A DNA stretch of 64,000 bases. Origin: Podaxis mareebaensis (Eukaryota; Basidiomycota; Agaricomycetes; Agaricales; Agaricaceae). This document shows positions 36,347-47,997 of the stretch, in pieces (the first letter of the stretch is position 1; the number at the start of each line of letters is the position of its first letter). Under the pieces are notes generated by a model. That model did no database searches. It was not told the origin of the DNA and saw only the letters and a list, made by a program, of their open reading frames with translations. The DNA lies in assembly GCA_018524725.1 (NCBI GenBank), contig JAEUWP010000455.1, positions 1 through 64,000 of the forward strand, written 5' to 3'. The translations under genes were made by a program, and so were the position numbers.

Positions 36347-36748
36347 AGCACCACAGTTCCTATATGTAACAGGTCGATGTCAGGCTATATGTTGGGCCTT
36401 CCAATTCAACAATGAAAGTAGCGCATCTGGGGGTTGTTGCACTGGCAAAGGAGGAAGCTCGCTAAAGATCTGTTATTTATCGTGACATTGTATAAAAGTC
36501 AACCCTGGTAGTCGATTACTCTTTCTCCACATCTTTTTATCCACTGTGCAATCGTGCTGTACGCTCACCTTATATCATTTTCTCTTTCCCTGCCCTCCAG
36601 CAAATACCCTCGAGCTATATTGGATCATCGCTGCTGGCAAAGCACCGTGTATTTGGCTTTGCTTGGGGAAGAGCCCTGTGCAAGCATAAGCAAATAGGAA
36701 TGATAGAACTGAATTTCATTTCATCTTTCATTTTGAAGGATCGACAGG
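36347..36748. other. Spacer before RPP1
   Basis: 402 bases without a gene; likely the 3' end of the orphan transcript and the RPP1 promoter. Confidence 0.4.
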
Positions 36749-38048
36749 ATGTATTTCGACCTCAATGTTTCCGTGCCTCAATTACCTACCGCCCAAGGTA
36801 ACAGGAAAGGAAAAGCAAAACAGGATGAAACCTTCACACCTTCACAACTGGAGGACATCGAGACGCGCGTCGATCTTCTCGTGCATTGTGCGCTCTGGAT
36901 TTCTATTTCATCCAATCAATCTGACTGACTTTAGTAGGATATACCGTTATTGGGCTCGCGCATACAGTCCATAAACGCGTTGAAAAAACTCACATCAACG
37001 TCCTAGATAACCTACTTCCTTTACTCCGAAAGCGAGACGGCGTTCTTTACCTCAAAAGGTTGAATATCATTTTGGATGAGGACAGCGAAAAAGGGTTTGG
37101 CTTGGTGCGACGCATCCTCATTTCTTACGCTCATTTTCTCACCAATCTCCCAAAGATTAATGCCAGTATACCTTTGTTCGACACATATGATATCATCGCC
37201 CTCGTCCCAACAACACACACTACATTTTCACTCGCCTGCTTGACACATAGCCAACCTTCCCCCCTCACGGCCCATGTCATCGCATTACCCCTTACTCTTC
37301 CCCGTCTCCCGTTCCATATGAAGCATACTCTCGTTCGGACAGCGATAAAGAACGGGTCGGTCTTTGAAATCAACTATGTCGGTGCCGTTGGAGGCGAACA
37401 AGACTCCGTAATGATGCAGGCTGGAGTCGCGGAAACGGGAGCATCTGCGAAGCGGAACTGGTGGTCTGCTGCCCGAGAGCTTGTGAGGGTAACAAAGGGA
37501 AAGGGCCTCTTGCTAAGCGGTGGTGTGGCTTTGAACGGTGATCTACGCGCCCCGAGGGATATTGGTAATTTGTATGTGGGTTTCCCGCGGACTTTTGGCC
37601 TATATCTCAACCCGTTTATCACAGAGTAACCATGCTCGGTTTGCCGCAAGACGCTGCCCACGCCATGTCGACAACAAATGCTAAGTCTTTAGTTCTTCGT
37701 GCACGTGAGTAATCCGCTATGTCTCGACTTGAGCTGGTGACATCTCAACTTTGATGAACAGAAACACGCAAGACGTACCGAGCTGTTTTTTCCGAGCCTA
37801 GACTCGTGGTTCCTGGTGGAACCCCGGTACCTACGACCGAGAAGTCTGTCACCCATGAACCCGCCGCCACAACAGAATCTGCACCTTCAGCATCTTCAAA
37901 GAAACGTGCCCGAGATGACGCGAATCCAGGCCCGAGTCCAAACAAAAACGATGAGGTTGTCAATAATGATGCTACCCATAAGCAAGGGGCTTCGCGCAAG
38001 AAGAAACGGAAGAAGTTGCAAGACCGCAATCTGAACCCTGCTTCGTGA
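36749..38048 (+). CDS. RPP1: RNase P/MRP protein subunit RPP1 (p30)
   Basis: Shared protein of nuclear RNase P (5' maturation of tRNA) and RNase MRP (rRNA processing). Exon 1 is 36749-36887 (MYFDLNVSVPQLPTAQG, to LLVH), joined at 36935 to LGYTVIGLAHTVHKRV, the start of the PHP-like TIM barrel of the p30 family. Next come VLYLKRLNIILDED, YDIIALVPTTHTTFSLAC and AIKNGSVFEINYVGAVGG, then KGLLLSGGVALNGDLRAPRD, the strongest p30 signature, and MLGLPQDAAHAMSTTNAKS. The last exon encodes a disordered basic tail with SSKKRARDD and RKKKRKKLQD, a likely nuclear localisation signal. Introns near 37,571-37,626 and 37,704-37,760 restore the frame. The length is slightly greater than yeast Rpp1 (293). Confidence 0.92.
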
Positions 38049-41000
38049 AGCAGACCTTTCCAATTCGACTTCTCTGTTCCATTCAACATACATTATACAT
38101 CATTGTATCCCTACTTTGGGTCTGGAATGACTGGTTCTCGTTAGGTTTCCGGTCTGACGGAGTGAACACATACGGTGCGTTTTCATCAAGTCTAATATCG
38201 TCCACATTCAGCCGGGGAAGGCCCTGCTTTTGATGGTATGTAATTATCTGGAACCGTACTTCGCAAGAACCTCGTCCAATACTGACGTTAACGATAACTC
38301 TCGGCAAGAAGAACTGGTTATAATGAGACGGAATTTTGGGCGATAAATATCGTTCTACGAACGCAGGACCGCTGCGAGGTTGTGAGTGAGTGGCCCCGAA
38401 ATCCGAGAACGAATAACCTACGGGCTGTGCCAAGAGTAAATATTCAATGTGAACAAGGAAATCGGGGAGTAAAGAGTTGTGTTCATGTTGCAGTGAAAGG
38501 ACTTGAAAACATTGTAAAGCCTACCTTCGACCAACAAGAATACCCCCCTGGAGGCATCGTCACTGCTGGACGAATCCGGAAGTAGCGATGGCTGCCATTA
38601 CCGTTTCTAGTTTTACGGGCGTGGGGTTGGTGTGCCGGGGGAGGGCTGAAGACAAATAAACAACGGAAGAGGTGCGTCGTAGCCGGTTGGACTCATGCTA
38701 GTTCTTTGCTCTTGAATTTCGCCTCTCCGGAAGTATAGCAAGTGGAATGATCACTGGATCGCCTCTCACGCAGAATTTCAACAAGAAGCCCCATAACATT
38801 TTGTCCGTCCAAGCCTTCCACCTGTCTTCCTTCGCCAGTGGGGTGGGCCCTTGTTGCGTACAACGGCATGGACGAAGTCACCAAAGTCACCAAAGTGACG
38901 CTCATCCCACTTCCGCGCTTGTCCCATAACCCCCCCACACACACCCGAGCTGTTGGGTAATCAGCTTGTCACTAAAGGCTGGACAAGTCCTACGATTTAC
39001 GGCTACATGCCATCCTGATAAAATACATTATTTTTCTTACACGAGACCAGTGTCCCGCTTACTCTCTCACCAACAGTTCTCTCCCCGAAAGTCGGAAATC
39101 TGTTGGAAGAATGTCTGCTCCCAGACAGAAAAAGATGCGAGAAGAGCTTTGAGAGCTGGCTGCTGGCCATGGATAAGTGATCAGATGTATGTGTAGTTTG
39201 TTTGTGCCTTTGTGAAACCTTCGGCAACATGTATAGTTTACGAGTTCACTCTGCAGGCTTGAGGTGATGTTCCGGCTGTTGCCGCCTATCTTCGGTAGGC
39301 AACGCACTGACGATGTATATGCGGATGTACCCTAAATCTAATAGTTGATTTCGTCGGCGCTGGGCGTTGTGGTAAGCATATCAGGCCTAGGCTTCGGATT
39401 CCCATCGGTGACTTTGGTGGGAGCCCGGCCGGTGATAGAAAAACCAAGTGATGGTCAATCATTTCAATCCTATATCGACGATATAGTATTTACCATAAGG
39501 TGCACACATAAGAATAATGCCACCATACTTTGTGATAACAGTCTGTGGGAAACACGAATGAGCAGCGTAATTCCGGGTAGGTTGATAGTGCATCGCACAG
39601 AGTGAGTGGTGGTGGTTATATTGCCTATGCGGTACTTGCTTATCAGTAAAGAACTCAAGAAGTGAGGAGCGCTTCGTCTTCTCGTTCTTCTTGTAGTGAT
39701 GTCGCTGGTAGCTATGTCATTGTTGGGAATCAACTTCAGGTTATCATTGAACTGGGGTCGCGTGATATGAATAGAACGTCGTGGTTGAGGTTAAGGAAGC
39801 CGGTCAGTGGGGAGGAGTATTGAGAAGGTTGGAAGAGAGCAGTATGGATCCGCTATCTAGTGGTTAGTGAGTCGTATTTAACTCGAAGTTGAATGATAGC
39901 TATCTAGTAACGAAGAGGCCGGAGGAGAGGAGTGGGAGCTCGTAGGACGCGACGGTCCGCTCACTACTTTGGTGGTTCGTGCTCAAGCGCCCAGTACTCA
40001 GTACTCAGTGGTGGCGCCACTGTGCCGTACAGATTTGGTTATCTAGAACCGAAACTCAAATGCACAAACTCGTCCATGGGATCAGCGTGATACGCGGATC
40101 CTAGTATTTACGTCGAAAGGTCAAGCAAACCGTGTATACGGATCACCTTGGGGATTTCATGCCCTACTCCGGACGTGAGCCACCAGCCTCCGCCACCAGG
40201 TATTCAACAACTCTCAGCTGAGACAGAAGACCCAGATAGGTTTGTTGGAACGGTGGCTATTCAAACGTTCCGTTGAGCGAGTCGATCTGTCGATTAATTG
40301 TTTGATAAACAGCAGTGAACAGCCCGTGAATCATAGCGGAATGATGACGGGATGATATCACAATTTCGTGTGGCTCTCCGTCGGAACTGCGTACGTACGT
40401 ACATTTATGAAACGCTCAGAGTGACAAGCGTCAGGGCTAAGATCTAAAAGGCCGATATTACACAAATTCTATGACGAAGGGATTGAATTCCTCGTTGATC
40501 AACAGATGCGGCAAGGTGCCTCGGAAAGTCATTTTGAAGCAATCGAGCTTGATATGAACCCGAGTTCCGTCATGCATAGTCGGAACTGGGGACCCTGATT
40601 TCTCTTTGCTCAGACGGGATGACAGGCGTTGGACACGACATCACCGGCAGACCAGGGATGTGGCTTCTTTTAGAACTTGATGATACATGATGTCGATGGT
40701 CAAACGGACCCCTTCGGAAAGCGTAAACTCTCGGAAGCGAGGAAACCTCGATCGGTGGCGGTCAGTAGCCCAGCGCCTGTCACAAGATACGCTCGAGACC
40801 TCTTGAGGTCCCCCCACGTAGATAACGGGTTTTCCAGCGGTCCTCTGAGGTACATCATAAATTACACATTTTTAATCCTGGGTTCAAACTCAGAGTTGTT
40901 GTTTTCGAAATACCATACCCTAAGTTAGAAGTGCGAGAGAGAGCAATGGGAGATACAGGTCGAGACCCATCGACATGGGGTGCCAGAGGAGGCGAGGCGC

Positions 41001-41658
41001 GGCAAGACTCTTCCAGGATGTGCAGGATCAGAGCTTCCGTGAGGGAGATGAATTACGCTAGAATTAACACCGCTTCGGGTTTCGCATTGTTGCGCTGATA
41101 CGAGTCAAGCGCAGAGCCTGAGTCTGAGCCATGTCTGCTCCTGCGATGGGAGATGGGGGATCTATTTTCAAGACGACAGATTCGACGAATTAAGCGAGTG
41201 CATGACCATGAAGGGCCTGAGTAGGAAGCAACACCTTGGGAACATGAGGCAGGATGGTTTGGCGGGTCGCGCGAAATCGGGTGCGTCATGTCTCTTCTAA
41301 CACCCAATGGCCCAATGGCATTTGGCAAGGGAGCTATTCCGTTCTGAAACGAACAAGGGTTGAATGCCGGCGGCAATAACGGAGAAAAGAAAATTAAAGC
41401 AGGATCTCTGTATTTTTAGCAGAGGGAGAGCGCTGGAGGAGTGAAAATGGAGTGTGATATTGGGATATTATTAGAAGGGAGAGAGAGACTTTGATTGAGT
41501 CAGGAGTGTAAGGGTGATAGGAGCCCTGCAATTCGTCTCCCTTATCGTCTCCGCAGATAAGGCAGGGTGCGGGAATTCGGACCGTGGAAAGGACGGAACG
41601 CAGAAATGATATAAATGCACAATGATGACCAAACGACTCATCTCATCTCCCCCTCTGC
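38049..41658. other. 3.6 kb gene-free region
   Basis: The longest internal stretch without a recognisable gene. Only short open frames occur. Small structures seen are a near-repeat with an inverted GTCAC/GTGAC pair at about 38876-38899, a hairpin-like CAGTGG/CCACTG pair near 40004-40020, and GTACGTACGTAC at 40391-40402. From about 41,400 the sequence becomes A/G-rich then C/T-rich and leads into the CASTOR-like gene. It may contain a lost gene, old transposon remnants or a long regulatory region; I cannot tell which. Confidence 0.45.
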
Positions 41659-43404
41659 ATGGCAGACGCCGTCACCATCTCTCTCCTCCCCATCCCTCTC
41701 GCCCTCGTCCATATCCCTCGCTCCAGACTTCAAGCTTTATCTCATCCCGTCCTCAGGCACATCCTTCATCCCTCTCCCACATTTTTCAATGTCACTGCAA
41801 ACGAGATTGAGATCTCGCTGTTCGTAGACTACGAGCATGTCCAGGACTTTGAGGTCATTGCAGAAAAAGACAAGCGCAGTCAGCGCAAGAACCCAGTCGA
41901 GATCTCATATGAGCCATGGAGCGTCCTCCAGATCGACTCACACACCGACCAGCTTGGCGAGTACCTCCACAGTTGTCTCGTCCCACTCACTTATTCTCCT
42001 CATAGACAACTCGGGTGCCCGCGTCAACGAGCTTTCTGCGCCTCTTGCTGCGGCTGGGATCTCTATTCTCTATCAGTCATCCTACTTGAGTGACTTTATC
42101 TTTGTGCGTTCCTTTATCCTGTATTCCTCATCTTCGACTCACATCACCTAGGTCAAGCAATCGCGCTTGCATGAAGCCCTGACGCTTTTCGAGAAAGCAG
42201 GGTTCGATCTTTACAACTCCAATTCGATATACTCGCCTGCCATGTCTCCAGAATCGCCCGTCTCAGCCTCAGGAGACTACACGTCCAACATCTCCTCTCC
42301 GACGGTCCTTACCAGGTGCCACTCTACTATCCTCAACTCCACACACTCATCTACACCCACGTCTTGCGCAACACCCAACGGCGACAGCTGCCGAGAGCGT
42401 ATAAAATCTCACTCACCTACCTCCGGTGAAGTTCGCATCCTCAATCCAGATCTTGCCTGTGTCGGTCTCTCCGACGAATTCGGCGTAGACCACTGGGGTC
42501 TCAAAATTGTCAAACTCGTCGCTTTTCCTGAACTCATCCATTCATCCTCTCCCTCTCCTTTGTCATGTTCCCTTCGGGGGGAACAGTCAATCTTATTTTC
42601 GTCAAAGTACGAGGATGGATGTGGTGATGCGGACGATGACGGGTACTTCTCGCACTCTCCGCATAGTATTTCGACTTCCGAAATAAGTGCGATGTCTACA
42701 CCTCATACTGAGCCTTCTTCTGAAATGCGGAGTCGAACGCGGAGTGCTAGACGTGCAACCCTTTCTCCTATCGACACCACTATCACCACCATTAGTGGCA
42801 GGGATCGTAGTGCCAAGGCCTCAGCACATGACGAGGAAGAGGAAGAGGAAGTGTCATCACCATCGCCTCCATTCCGTATTCCTTTCTTCAGCTTTACGCG
42901 GACGCTGGAGGGATCATCGCTGACTGCGGACGTCAAAACCCTTGCAGCACTGTTCCCCCCTGAAGAACGGCATTTATTAGTGTGTTGCAGGGATCTGGAT
43001 TTGGATTCTGATTTGGATGAAGGATGTGGCTTTGGGAGTGACGATGAAGAAGGCAACGAAGAGGGGGATGACGGAGGTGACGTGAGTATGGGGGACCTGA
43101 AGTGCTTGCAGATCGATCTGAAGAGGTTTGGGTTAGGTGAGTGTATTTTGTCCTTGGTGTGTGCGTCCGGAAGCTGAATGTATGCGTTGCAACAACAGAT
43201 AAATTCGGCCTTGTGAATAGATTCTCGAGGGTATTGGGAGAAAATGGTGTCAACCATATGTACAGCTCCACCTTTAAAACTGCGAACCTCCTCGTAAGTA
43301 CACCCACTCGTTCTCTCTTTTTTCGTGGCAATCATTAACATGTCAACGTGAAGGTGAACAAAAAGCATGCTATAAGAGCGCAAACGTTGCTTCGCGGGTG
43401 CTAA
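41659..43404 (+). CDS. CASTOR-like ACT-domain protein
   Basis: Resembles animal CASTOR/GATSL proteins, cytosolic arginine sensors that act on GATOR2 upstream of TORC1. Exons 41659-41956, 42006-42103, 42152-43136, 43199-43293 and 43354-43404 give 508 residues. The N-terminal ACT pair includes LALVHIPRSRLQALSHPVL, FFNVTANEIEISLFVD, QIDSHTDQLDNSGARVNELS and APLAAAGISILYQSSYLSDF, then IFVKQSRLHEALTLFEKAGF. Residues about 160-450 are a Ser/Thr-rich insertion with acidic runs, interrupted by GEVRILNPDLACVGLSDEFG and HWGLKIVKLVAFPELI. The C-terminal ACT part is LKCLQIDLKRFGLDKFGLVN, RFSRVLGENGVNHMYSSTFK and TANLLVNKKHAIRAQTLL. The order ACT, linker, ACT matches the family; arginine binding is inference. 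Intron 1 needs a GC donor. Confidence 0.8.
41957..42005 (+). other. Probable GC-AG intron in the CASTOR-like gene
   Basis: Donor GCGAGT after CTTG and acceptor CTCATAG, 49 nt. It joins QIDSHTDQL to DNSGARVNELSAPLA, the sequence expected for the family. The only GT nearby (GTACCT, three bases on) would break the frame. Consensus match is weaker than in the NOB1 case. Confidence 0.65.
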
Positions 43405-45298
43405 ACGCCCATATCAAAAGTTGAAGCAGTCAGGAACGTCCTCCCTGTTCCAACAAAATCTCTGCCACATCTCCTTCCTTCTTGCATCACTGGCTCGACT
43501 TTTTGCTATCCGGTCCTCCACGAAAGAGGCCTGGGATCCATCGTCCTGTTCGCCATGCTTCGGAGTCTTTCCCCCTTGCCCGAGCTCCAACTTTCAACGT
43601 CCAAAAGTCACTTCGGTCATCGTGACAAACTGAGTCAAAGTGGCATGTAGTGTACCTCCTCTGCCCCCCTTCTCTTCTCTTCCCCTCACGTTGTGCTTTT
43701 TTGCTGCTGTCCCACTGCTTCATTCGCCAGGCCATGCCTACCTGAGCCTTCATCTTCGCTTCGTTCACCCTTCCCGCGCCTTCACTTCCCTCTACGGTCT
43801 TCCGAAGTCTTCCAGGGTCGACGCGTCCAGATAGTACCAGGAATTTGGCGTATCTCCGCCAACGCGACACCATTCTACCCTATTCTTTCTATTTCCACTC
43901 CACCCTCTCCCTTCTTTTCTCCCCTTAATCAAGAGGTATCATAACATGGTACCCCCTCAATTGCGTGCGCCTGTCTCTTGCCGCTTGCTCGCCGCAAAAT
44001 CCGACGTTACCCTTCCTTCTTCCCTCTTCTGAATCAATTTGAAAAATCTCTTCGAGTTTCCTGGTTCCCTGACTATCTATCCTCTGATGCCATTCCGTCA
44101 CACTGCTTCTACATATCCATACACCACCACCCTCTTTCCATCCCGCATAACACAATTAAGTTATGTTCATTGTCATGTCATACAAACACCTCTCTTTTTT
44201 CCCCCCTCTTTGTCATCCCCCAGCCCCCGCAGATTTCTATCTTGCTTTTGTTCGCATTTTCTGTATATAGCTCAGTAGTGTGTACATCTCCCTGTACTTG
44301 CCAGTGTATGTATACGTATAACATAACCATCGCCATTCCATCCACTCAAGACTTTTTGTCATACCGTAGCGTGATTTTTCTTGGTCATCTCTTACGTGCA
44401 TGTTTTACATTAGTGCGTTCTCTTCGGTCATTTTGGTCGTGTATCCCCCAAATGCTTGAATTCCACTTGGGGACTCGAGTGTTCGGTGGTTTCTTATCCC
44501 TGTTAATCAATCGTTCTTCTGTACGTCATGCATCGGCTTCCATTACTCGCTCCTGTTTTGAATTCAAGATAGACGAGAATGTGTAGATGGCATATCGGCC
44601 GGCAACATTATACGGCATTATACTCCCGACGTACAAGTAATCACGGGGGATTGTAATCAGCAGAACATTTGGCATACGACTCCAACGGGCCCGGATGCAA
44701 CTCTAAAAGAATTCTCAAGAATGGTAAACCTGCGAACAAGTCAATTGTTCCGGTAGTGCGTGTATATTGTACAATGTGCACGAACGCAACAAGTCCCAAA
44801 AAAGAACCCTCAAGGAATAACGGTCCGGTTAAAGTAGAATGAGGAGTACAAACGAAATGAAATGCGGAAACGAATGGCCACAGTTGATGAATGCACCAAA
44901 GCCGAAAATCCGACAAGAGGAGAATGCTAGTGAAATGATCTGGATGAAATGACGGAGAAAAAGTGCCTAGAATACACAACGTGGAAGGAACGATGTTAGT
45001 CGATGGTGGCGGAGGGGATGTACCGGGATGGAGGAAATTAGGTAGCGTGTGTGGGAATGGTAGGGAAGTCTCGATGTAAAGTATAATGAGGGTATCGTCA
45101 TAGGAGGGAAGGCCTTCATGCCAGGGGGTGGAGATTATGAAGCGGATGGTAGGAAGTAAGGGATGTGGGATATATGCAGGAATGTAGGGGGACAAGAGGA
45201 TCGAATCCCACACCCAGGTGCAACAAATCAATCGGAGGTGGGGAGAAAGAGGAAAAAGGGGCAAGGAGAAGCAACGGATCGGTCAAGGGTACTGACGA
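43405..45298. other. 1.9 kb spacer between convergent genes
   Basis: Contains no gene I can support. The plus strand is strongly pyrimidine-rich between about 43,630 and 44,300, giving spurious open frames on both strands. A 207-codon minus-strand frame at 44641-45264 lies directly downstream of the next minus-strand gene and reads as 3' untranslated or intergenic sequence. A long noncoding RNA is possible but not shown. Confidence 0.45.
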
Positions 45299-47582
45299 TT
45301 ATACAACAGCGACGGTGGGTGCCAGTGTCCGTGAAGACGCTCCCGTATACCAATCGTCCAGGGGAGGTAAGTCCTCATCCTCACTCGTCGCCACCTGCAT
45401 CGAGGACACAGGCAAAAATCTCCCCGCATCAAGCGGAACCTCTTCCTCAATCACTGGCAAAGGGACGCGAAGCGAAGTGGCATGACAGTATTCTTCCACA
45501 GCGGTTTTGGCGATAGCGAGAGCCAAGGCCCGGTCATCTTCATCATCCTCGTCCATAACAAAACTCGGTCGTCGCGCACTGAAAAAACTGTGCATAGACA
45601 AGGAATCGTCCGTCGGGGTCTCTGGTCCTGGAGACCCAGGTCGGGAAGGAGGTGGACTCTCAGAATGATCCACGTCCAGATCGTCTTCGTCCTCGTAATC
45701 AAAGTCGCCTCTAATGCCGTCATCTTCTTCCTCATCAGATGGGATGAAAAACCTCGAGGAAGCAGCGGATGACGGCGTCCATCGGGATTGCGGCTCTTCA
45801 TTATCCATATTGACAAAGTTGACTCGGGGGGAAGGTACGACAAGATAGCGCCCATCTTGAGGATCGTTAACTGCATTATGCCACGGGATCCATGGATTTT
45901 GAGGGGGTGGACTGTTGATGATAATGTGGGGGGCAGTGAATGGGGAGGATGATTCGAGGACTGTGGCACCAAGCATATGTTTGGAACTCAGGAGCAAAGG
46001 CTAGATTAATATCAGCTGCCAAGTAATTAGTGTGAGAAGGGCGCCATACCTCTGCTGGGTCAGTCCACACGAACGGCTGTTCGATGGAGGCCAAGTCTCG
46101 CGTTTCATAACGTTGACGAAGTGTCCTAGCACGCGCACTTGCCGCATATGCCTTCATGAGGATATTCAACGAGTGCCGGGATGAATGAATGAAGCCAACT
46201 TACTGCCGCCTTGCACTGGTGTTTTTGGAGCGCCTTCACCACATGATACAATATAAGACGTTCGTTGGCAGTTCTCTCGACCTAAATCCACCATCAACTA
46301 GAGCTCATAAAGCGGGCAGGAAGCTTACAAATGAACTAAACCGTGAATGACAGAAAACGGGTTTTGGGGGGTTAGGGGGAACCACAGTGTTATTTTTGTC
46401 CCGAGAGCTCTCGTCAACGAGGGCACCATCATTAAAGGGATCAGGGTCTTGAGACAACGGAGGATAGGTTGAAGGATGTAATCGTCCGGTGGCCAAATCA
46501 TAAGGGGGAACCATTAAGAAACCGGACCATTGTGGGAGAGTGCGATTGTTCCACGGCGTGTAGAAGTCATCGGGGGTTTCCTCAGCTGGGGTGATGACTA
46601 TATGCGGCGCAATGTGCGGGCAATCCGAATGCAGGACGATATTGGTCGGGTTTAAGAAGTACTCTCGCAGAATATCCTGCATAGAAAACGATTTAACATG
46701 TTATGCACTGCGGTGGACATGCATGGACAAACCTTATCACGCTCTCCCACCCAACTAGGATCCTTCAACCTTTGTGCTGCGTCCGGTGTGTTGGAAACAC
46801 TACCAAGCTATGTGAGGAGTGGGTCTAGTCAGCAGATGGCAGGACAGGATACAGTAGTAAATCACTTACCATGTCATGAGGGTTATGGTAGACGTGCTCG
46901 TTGGCTTCTAGAAACGTCCTCGCCGGTATTTCAACTCGTTCGGCTAACTCGCATGGCAGCCACATGCCTTGGTGCGGCAGACATGAGGCGACTGCGATGT
47001 GGGCAGGGGCGTGATAGTTGAATGTCCTCATTATAGCGCTAACATTGCTGGCGGTGCGCAAGAGCTGGGGTTTTGCGCGTTTCGAGAGTTGCGGATCAAG
47101 CTAGAGTAAGAAGCAGGGGTGGTGTCAATTTAAATGCGTTAATCAAGCGCTGTCGCGCACGATAAGAATGGATGCATGCACACCTGTGGTAGATTGCGTA
47201 CCTCGGGAGGTTTTGAGCCCCGTGGGCCGTCATTTATACCTTCAGTGATGGTACTGGCGGTGATAGAACGAGGTAACGACGACGGCATCGCGCGTATTGT
47301 CGTCGCGTCAGAGCACGTGACGGCATTTGCGTCACTTTCCGCGGTCTGGTTGCATTCTGGAACGATGGGCCCGGGCGTGTCAAACAGCATACTCGACGAC
47401 AGCGAACTTATAGATGCACGGCTGATGCAAAAACGAGAACGGAGGGTCCTTATATCTGACCATGTCTTGAATTGCTGCAATAGCATTTTGAGATGAAGTG
47501 GACTAAGCACAAATTCGAAGAGCCGCGGGCGGCTATGGCGAGGAACGGAACGAAAGGCTGAGGTAAAGCCAGTGGATGGCAA
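45299..47582 (-). CDS. Unknown protein with repeated APHI-PW-VP module
   Basis: Not recognised. Six or so exons on the minus strand encode roughly 600 residues. The N-terminus (MPSTGFTSAFRSVPRHSRPR) is basic and free of acids for over 50 residues, so mitochondrial import is possible. The middle has LLRTASNVSAIMRTFNYHAP, CLPHQGMWLPCELAER and FLEANEHVYHNP. Two copies of a module follow: APHIVITPA, DFYTPWNNRTLPQWSGFLMV with PPYD (about 46490-46640), and APHIIINSPPPQNPWIPWHN with GRYLVVPSP (about 45830-45970). AHIAVAS, near 46,980, may be a diverged third copy. Between modules are helical segments (ERLILYHVVKALQKHQCKAA; ASARARTLRQRYETRD). The C-terminal 150 residues are acidic and disordered (SDEEEDDG, DEDDEDDRALALAIAKTAVE). 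The start may be an internal Met at about 47,487. Confidence 0.65.
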
Positions 47583-47997
47583 GGCAGCGAGTGAGAGTGA
47601 AGGGCACGCTATATTTCGCTTGACAGGCGAGAAATATATAGACGGTGTTGTGGCATTGCACCTTTTGTCGGTGGACCCGGCTAGGCGCCATCCCCTTTTC
47701 GGCCACGGTCGATGTCAATTGTGAAACTTCCTTTTTAGTAATATCCACACTGGTCTAAGATCTCACTATTGTCGCACTACAACTAAAGTAGCTCAAAATA
47801 CCAAAATACCGTGCACTTATGGGTCGTGCTCCATTGCAAATGGTACAAATGCGACCCCATGGGTACAAACTTCAAGAACTAGCGGCCATCACTGTTCACT
47901 AACGGATACCCCGAGCTTCCGAGGCGACTTGCAGTTCGGCTAATACATCGTGTAGTATATTGGCCTTCCCAAGTCCTTCTTGACTCCGAGACTTTTC
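47583..47997. other. Spacer between two minus-strand genes
   Basis: 415 bases without a gene; presumably the promoter of the repeated-module gene and the 3' end of the dehydrogenase transcript. Confidence 0.4.

Noticed and set aside
40860..40900. tRNA-like T-arm sequence (GGGTTCAAACTC)
   Set aside because: Stem pairing is poor and no matching acceptor, D-arm or anticodon arm could be placed around it.
42703..43383. 226-codon minus-strand open frame
   Set aside because: Antisense shadow of the CASTOR-like gene, whose splice-consistent model and ACT motifs explain the plus strand.
45190..45215. TTCGATC-like T-loop on the minus strand
   Set aside because: The five-base stem does not pair and no cloverleaf forms.
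44641..45264. 207-codon open frame on the minus strand
   Set aside because: Pro/Ser/Leu/His-rich compositional frame in a skewed spacer, directly downstream of the minus-strand gene that ends at 45299. No domain, no splice extension, no family resemblance.
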